Shown piece after piece: positions 59,437 to 64,000 of a stretch of DNA of 64,000 nucleotides (its first letter is position 1; each line of letters opens with the position of its first letter). A program made the translations under genes and the position numbers. The DNA is taken from assembly GCA_014490595.1 (NCBI GenBank), contig CP061031.1, positions 1,240,001 to 1,304,000 of the forward strand, in the 5' to 3' direction. This DNA is from Corynebacterium wankanglinii. GTDB taxonomy: Bacteria > Actinomycetota > Actinomycetes > Mycobacteriales > Mycobacteriaceae. A model generated the notes under the pieces. It was not told where the DNA came from, made no database searches, and was given only the letters and a program-made list of their open reading frames with translations.

Positions 59437-60933
59437 CCGCTCAGGGGTGAGCCCGAGGCCCGAAAGGAGATCCTTCGCCGTGGAAGCGCGTTCAATCAGC
59501 TGCCCCACGTCCTGTTTTGTGTGCCCGCCCACGAGATCCAACGGCACACGGTAGAGCGAGCCGTCCACGGTAAACAGCATGGATTGCCAGCTCGAGGCCG
59601 TGAGGTTTTCGGCAAATTTCTCCCCAGCGCGCCCACGGAAGTAGGCGCGAGTGTCCTCGGGCGGATGTACGGCGGCCTGCGCAATCTGCTCCGCGGTCGC
59701 CATCGTGCGCATCGCACCCTTTCCTACGAGTGCGTGATACAGCGAGGTCTGGGGGTCAATGTCGGCGTATTGCAGGTCGATCGCCTGCAGTTTCGCCTGG
59801 GTGGCGCCGCGGTCTTCGAAGCGGCGCACCAACGCCCACTTCGCGGTCCAGTCCAGCCGGTCTGCGGTAGACAGCGGGTCCCGCTCTAGGTCATCGAGTA
59901 TCTCGCCCCACAGCTCCAGTACCTGCCTATCGACGTCGCTTCGCCCCGTACACCGCCTCCGGTATTCGCGGAGAACCGAAATGGCGCTCAACCTTCGGCC
60001 GTCGTGAAGCTCTAGCTTGTGGTTGAGGGAAGGGTCGTGGCTGACCGCCTTGATCTCCTCGACTGGGTGGGCCAGGCGGAGGTCCGAGAAATCCACATCT
60101 GCCTCGATGGCGTCAAGGACCAGGGAGGTCATGCCAAGTTTGAGGAAGTTGGAAAACTGGCTCATGTTTGCATCCCCCACGATGACGTGCAGGCGGCGGA
60201 AGTCCTTCTCAGGCGTGTGCGGTTCGTCGCGGGTGTTGACGATGCCGCGGTTGAGCGTGGTTTCCAGCGAGACTTCCTGTTCGAAGTAGTCGGCGCGTTG
60301 GGAAATCTGGAACCCCGGGGCTTCTGATGCCTGGCCGATGCCGACGCGGCCGGCACCGATGATGACCTGGCGTGTGACGAAGAACGGGATGAGCGCCTGG
60401 GTGAGCCGCTCGAAATTGGTGTGGCGCGAGTACAGGTAGTTTTCGTGGCTACCGTAGGAGCGGCCCTTGCCGTCGACGTTGTTTTTATAGAACTTCAGCG
60501 GCGGGCACGGCTCGTGGTTGGCCAGCACGGAGACCTGCTGCTGCCACAACTGGCGGATGTCAGAGGCGGCGTCGTTGAGGATGATGTCGCCGGCGGCGTC
60601 GTAGATCATCGCGTCAAACGCGTTCGAGCACTCCGGACTGGAGTACTCCGGGTGGCCGTGGTCGACGTAGTAGCGCGCGCCGTTGGTGGTGACCACGTTG
60701 GCCACCCCGATCGCGTTCGCGTCGACGACCGGCACGCTGCGGTAGCGCTGCAGGTCGAAGCCGCGCGTGTCTTTGAGCGGGGCCTCCTCCGCATAGTCCC
60801 AGCGAGTGCGGGCCTGGGTGCGCAGCGCCGCGTAGGCAACCACCGCGTGCGTGGAAGTGACCAGCGGGCTGATCTGCGGGTTGTCAGGGCAGGTGATGCC
60901 GTACTCCGTCTCGGTTCCCATGTAACGCGTCAT
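59434..60933 (-). CDS. dop: Pup deamidase / depupylase Dop
   Basis: A 499-residue homologue of PafA. The start MTRYMGTETEYGITCPDNPQ carries the ATP-binding Glu; the Dop loop is present in the region around AYAALRTQARTRWDY; GHPEYSSPECS and KFYKNNVDGKGRSYGSHENYLYSRH follow. It converts the Pup C-terminal Gln to Glu and removes Pup from substrates. I place the start at 60933 because TAGGCT is 8 bases upstream, and the longer reading from 60984 has no signal. It is intact, unlike pafA. Confidence 0.93.
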   Translation of the reverse strand: MTRYMGTETEYGITCPDNPQISPLVTSTHAVVAYAALRTQARTRWDYAEEAPLKDTRGFDLQRYRSVPVVDANAIGVANVVTTNGARYYVDHGHPEYSSPECSNAFDAMIYDAAGDIILNDAASDIRQLWQQQVSVLANHEPCPPLKFYKNNVDGKGRSYGSHENYLYSRHTNFERLTQALIPFFVTRQVIIGAGRVGIGQASEAPGFQISQRADYFEQEVSLETTLNRGIVNTRDEPHTPEKDFRRLHVIVGDANMSQFSNFLKLGMTSLVLDAIEADVDFSDLRLAHPVEEIKAVSHDPSLNHKLELHDGRRLSAISVLREYRRRCTGRSDVDRQVLELWGEILDDLERDPLSTADRLDWTAKWALVRRFEDRGATQAKLQAIDLQYADIDPQTSLYHALVGKGAMRTMATAEQIAQAAVHPPEDTRAYFRGRAGEKFAENLTASSWQSMLFTVDGSLYRVPLDLVGGHTKQDVGQLIERASTAKDLLSGLGLTPER

Positions 60934-60941
60934 AAGTGACG

Positions 60942-60947
60942 AGCCTA
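60942..60947 (-). promoter_or_regulatory. Leaderless-type -10 of dop
   Basis: TAGGCT on the minus strand ends 8 bases before ATG 60933. Confidence 0.6.
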
Positions 60948-61119
60948 GCGGGCGCACAACCTTGCTAGCCGGGGCAACCGGCATCTACGGAGATCGTCGC
61001 CGCAGAACCCGAGCACGAGACCCCTAGTATGCGCGTTTTCGGGGGCGTAATCGGGGTTTGTTACTCGGGGTCTGGCCGAAATACGCGTGCGAGTGTTTGG
61101 TGGGTAATGCGATGAGTCG

Positions 61120-61133
61120 TATTTTATTTGGCT
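61120..61133 (+). promoter_or_regulatory. Leaderless-type promoter of the POT transporter
   Basis: TATTTT (61120-61125) is 8 bases before ATG 61134. Confidence 0.5.
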
Positions 61134-62439
<1,306 letters not shown>

Positions 62440-62466
62440 GCCCGGCGAAGCTTTTCGTCGCAAAGC

Positions 62467-62503
62467 AAAAAGCTCGTTACCCGCACTGGGCAACGAGCTT
62501 TTT
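62467..62503. terminator. Bidirectional terminator between the POT gene and pdxS
   Basis: AAAAGCTCGTTACCC / GGGCAACGAGCTTTTT arms with a short loop, A run on one side and T run on the other, between convergent genes. Confidence 0.9.
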
Positions 62504-62510
62504 CGTGGCT

Positions 62511-63386
62511 TTACCAGCCGCGCTCTGCCAGGCGGTGCGGCGCCGGGAGGTCGGCGACGTTGATGCCGACCATCGCCTCGCCCAAGCCGCGGGACGCCTC
62601 GGTCACGGCGGCGATGTCGTTCCAGTTCTGGGTCGCCTTCACCACGGCCTTGGCGCGTGCCTCCGGGTTGCCGGACTTGAAGATGCCGGAGCCGACGAAC
62701 ACGCCGTCCGCGCCGAGCTCCATCATGAACGCGGCGTCCGCCGGGGTGGACACGCCGCCGGCGACGAGCAGGGGCACTGGCAGCTTGCCGTGCTCAGCAA
62801 CGGAAGCTACCAGCTCGTAGGGCGCCTGCAGCTCCTTCGCGGCGACGTAGAGCTCGTCGCGGTTGTTCGCCCAGATGGCCTGCAGACCGGCGATCTCGCT
62901 GGTGATCTTGCGGATGTGCTTGGTGGCCTCGGAGACGTCGCCGGTGCCCGCCTCGCCCTTGGAGCGGATCATGGACGCGCCCTCATTAATGCGGCGCAGC
63001 GCTTCGCCGAGGTTGGTCGCGCCGCAGACGAACGGCACGGAAAAGCCGCGCTTGTCAATGTGGTTGACGTAGTCGGCGGGGCTTAAAACCTCGGACTCGT
63101 CGATGTAGTCCACCCCCAGGTGTTCGAGGATCTTCGCCTCTACCGTGTGGCCGATGCGAGCCTTCGCCATCACCGGGATGTCCACGGTGTCGATGATGCC
63201 CTCAATGAGGTCCGGGTCGGACATGCGCGCCACGCCACCCTGGGCGCGGATATCAGCAGGCACGCGTTCCAGCGCCATCACAGCAGATGCGCCCGCATCC
63301 TCGGCGATTTTGGCCTGCTCGGGCGTAACCACGTCCATGATCACGCCGCCAATGAACTTCTGATTCAACTCTTCTGCTTGAGACAT
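62511..63386 (-). CDS. pdxS: Pyridoxal 5'-phosphate synthase, PdxS subunit
   Basis: A 291-residue beta/alpha barrel that makes PLP from ribose 5-phosphate, glyceraldehyde 3-phosphate and ammonia. The signature includes [41 protein letters not shown] (catalytic Lys) and IWANNRDEL. PdxT, the glutaminase that feeds ammonia, is normally encoded just after pdxS, but here the terminator and the POT gene follow. ATG 63386 matches the family's [12 protein letters not shown]. Divergent pdxR likely controls it. Confidence 0.95.
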   Translation of the reverse strand: MSQAEELNQKFIGGVIMDVVTPEQAKIAEDAGASAVMALERVPADIRAQGGVARMSDPDLIEGIIDTVDIPVMAKARIGHTVEAKILEHLGVDYIDESEVLSPADYVNHIDKRGFSVPFVCGATNLGEALRRINEGASMIRSKGEAGTGDVSEATKHIRKITSEIAGLQAIWANNRDELYVAAKELQAPYELVASVAEHGKLPVPLLVAGGVSTPADAAFMMELGADGVFVGSGIFKSGNPEARAKAVVKATQNWNDIAAVTEASRGLGEAMVGINVADLPAPHRLAERGW

Positions 63387-63456
63387 ACCGCTTAGTCTGC
63401 CCCGGAAACTGGTAGATTCCAAGTGCCAGTTCCATATAGTTTCTTTGGACCAGTTG
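63387..63456. promoter_or_regulatory. pdxS-pdxR divergent control region
   Basis: TATAGT (63435-63440) is a good -10 for pdxR, about 17 bases before ATG 63457. On the minus strand TATATG occupies almost the same base pairs. Three copies of AACTGG occur, one on the + strand and two on the - strand, close to the two hexamers. MocR-type PdxR proteins bind short repeats between pdxR and pdxST in related species, so these are plausible sites. Confidence 0.5.
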
Positions 63457-64000
63457 ATGCACCTGACCATCTCCCGGGACCACCCGAGCCCCATCCCGAC
63501 GCAGATCGCAGCTGAAATCAGGGCGGCCGTGGCCAACGGCACGCTCGCGCCTGGCGACGCCGTCCCGTCCACCCGCGCTCTCGCTCAGCAACTAGGCATC
63601 TCCCGCGGCAGCGTGGTCACCGCGTACGACCAGCTCGAAGGCGAGGGGTATCTGCTTACCCGCCAGGGGGCTCCGACGCGGATCCACCCAGAGCTCGCCG
63701 TGGCCGAGCGGCCTCAGACCGCTGCCCTGTCAGGGCTCCCCCGCAAGGTGGCCCGCCCCCGGATCTCCTTGAAGCCCTCGCCGGGCAACGCGGGCGCGAT
63801 CCGCTCGGCAACGTGGCGCAAAGCCTGGCGCGAGGCGGCCAAGCACCCCGGCGCGGACGTGGACAACGCCGGCGAGCCGGAGCTGCGCAGTGCAATCGCC
63901 GACCACCTGCGTCTCGCCCGCAGCATGGCGGTGGCCCCGGAACAGATCGTGATCACAGGCGGGTCCCGCGAGGGCCTGATGTGCATCCTCCTTTCGCTCG
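63457..64000 (+). CDS. pdxR: PdxR, MocR-type activator of PLP synthesis (start of gene)
   Basis: The gene runs off the window after 181 codons. The N-terminal winged helix is GntR type ([48 protein letters not shown]). A linker and the beginning of the class I aminotransferase-like domain ([36 protein letters not shown]) follow. In this family PLP binding switches the regulator, so that pdxS is induced when PLP is low. ATG 63457 is preceded by an in-frame TTG at 63454. Confidence 0.92.
   Translation, partial: MHLTISRDHPSPIPTQIAAEIRAAVANGTLAPGDAVPSTRALAQQLGISRGSVVTAYDQLEGEGYLLTRQGAPTRIHPELAVAERPQTAALSGLPRKVARPRISLKPSPGNAGAIRSATWRKAWREAAKHPGADVDNAGEPELRSAIADHLRLARSMAVAPEQIVITGGSREGLMCILLSL

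Overview
The window is GC-rich actinobacterial chromosome, most likely Corynebacterium. Grounds: (i) the blocks tlyA-nadK-recN-steA-steB, xerD/ParA-scpA-scpB-rluB-cmk-der, secA2-odhI-ftsR-nuclease-MerR, rbpA/ppm1-lnt-fxsA and helY-tatC-tatA-pafC-pafB-pafA-pup-dop follow the Mycobacteriales gene order; (ii) RbpA, OdhI/GarA, a Pup-proteasome set and SteA/SteB are present; (iii) lnt and ppm1 are separate genes, as in corynebacteria; (iv) many genes begin with TANNNT 6-8 nt before the start codon, the leaderless pattern typical of this group. Species cannot be decided from sequence alone.

Layout. 1-620: end of a 23S gene, 5S gene and a strong terminator. 620-1400: no gene, but an array of palindromic repeats. 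1451-17671 (+): long colinear run from a TPR protein to der. It covers translation and ribosome modification (TlyA, RluB, Der), NAD and nucleotide metabolism (NadK, Cmk, Nudix), DNA repair (RecN), cell separation (SteA/SteB) and chromosome segregation (XerD, ParA, ScpA, ScpB). 17720-23823: methyltransferase, LpqC-like lipoprotein esterase, lipid kinase, hexapeptide protein, 3-hydroxyacyl-CoA dehydrogenase, tRNA-Pro, SEC-C protein and a hydrolase-OsmC fusion. 23934-28754 (+): SecA2, OdhI, FtsR, bifunctional nuclease and a second MerR regulator. 28833-36414 (-): VWA protein, glycosylase-like protein, two CBS membrane proteins, a DEAD-box helicase and Gnd. 36467-45691: thioesterase, CorA, a pyruvate formate-lyase operon, NDH-2, a Cfa-like methyltransferase, YceI and a zinc-ribbon protein. 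45811-51844: RbpA, Ppm1, Lnt, FxsA, SDR, M24 peptidase and a small trypsin-like protease. 51845-60933 (-): HelY, Tat translocase, PafBC, PafA, Pup and Dop. 61134-64000: a decayed peptide-transporter gene, pdxS and the start of pdxR.

Most interesting points. The pyruvate formate-lyase is split into a catalytic core lacking the glycyl-radical segment and a separate 83-residue radical-domain protein, with the activase in the same operon. The repeat array behind the rRNA operon has two nested element types in an imperfect tandem duplication. Several divergent gene pairs have start codons only 20-52 bp apart and apparently overlapping or back-to-back leaderless promoters.

Caveat on sequence quality. 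At least nine single-base shifts, nearly all -1, several in G/C/A runs, interrupt otherwise intact genes, including essential ones (nadK, ppm1). Most look like sequencing indels rather than biology. The POT transporter, with a nonsense codon plus an internal loss of about 50 residues, looks like a genuine pseudogene.
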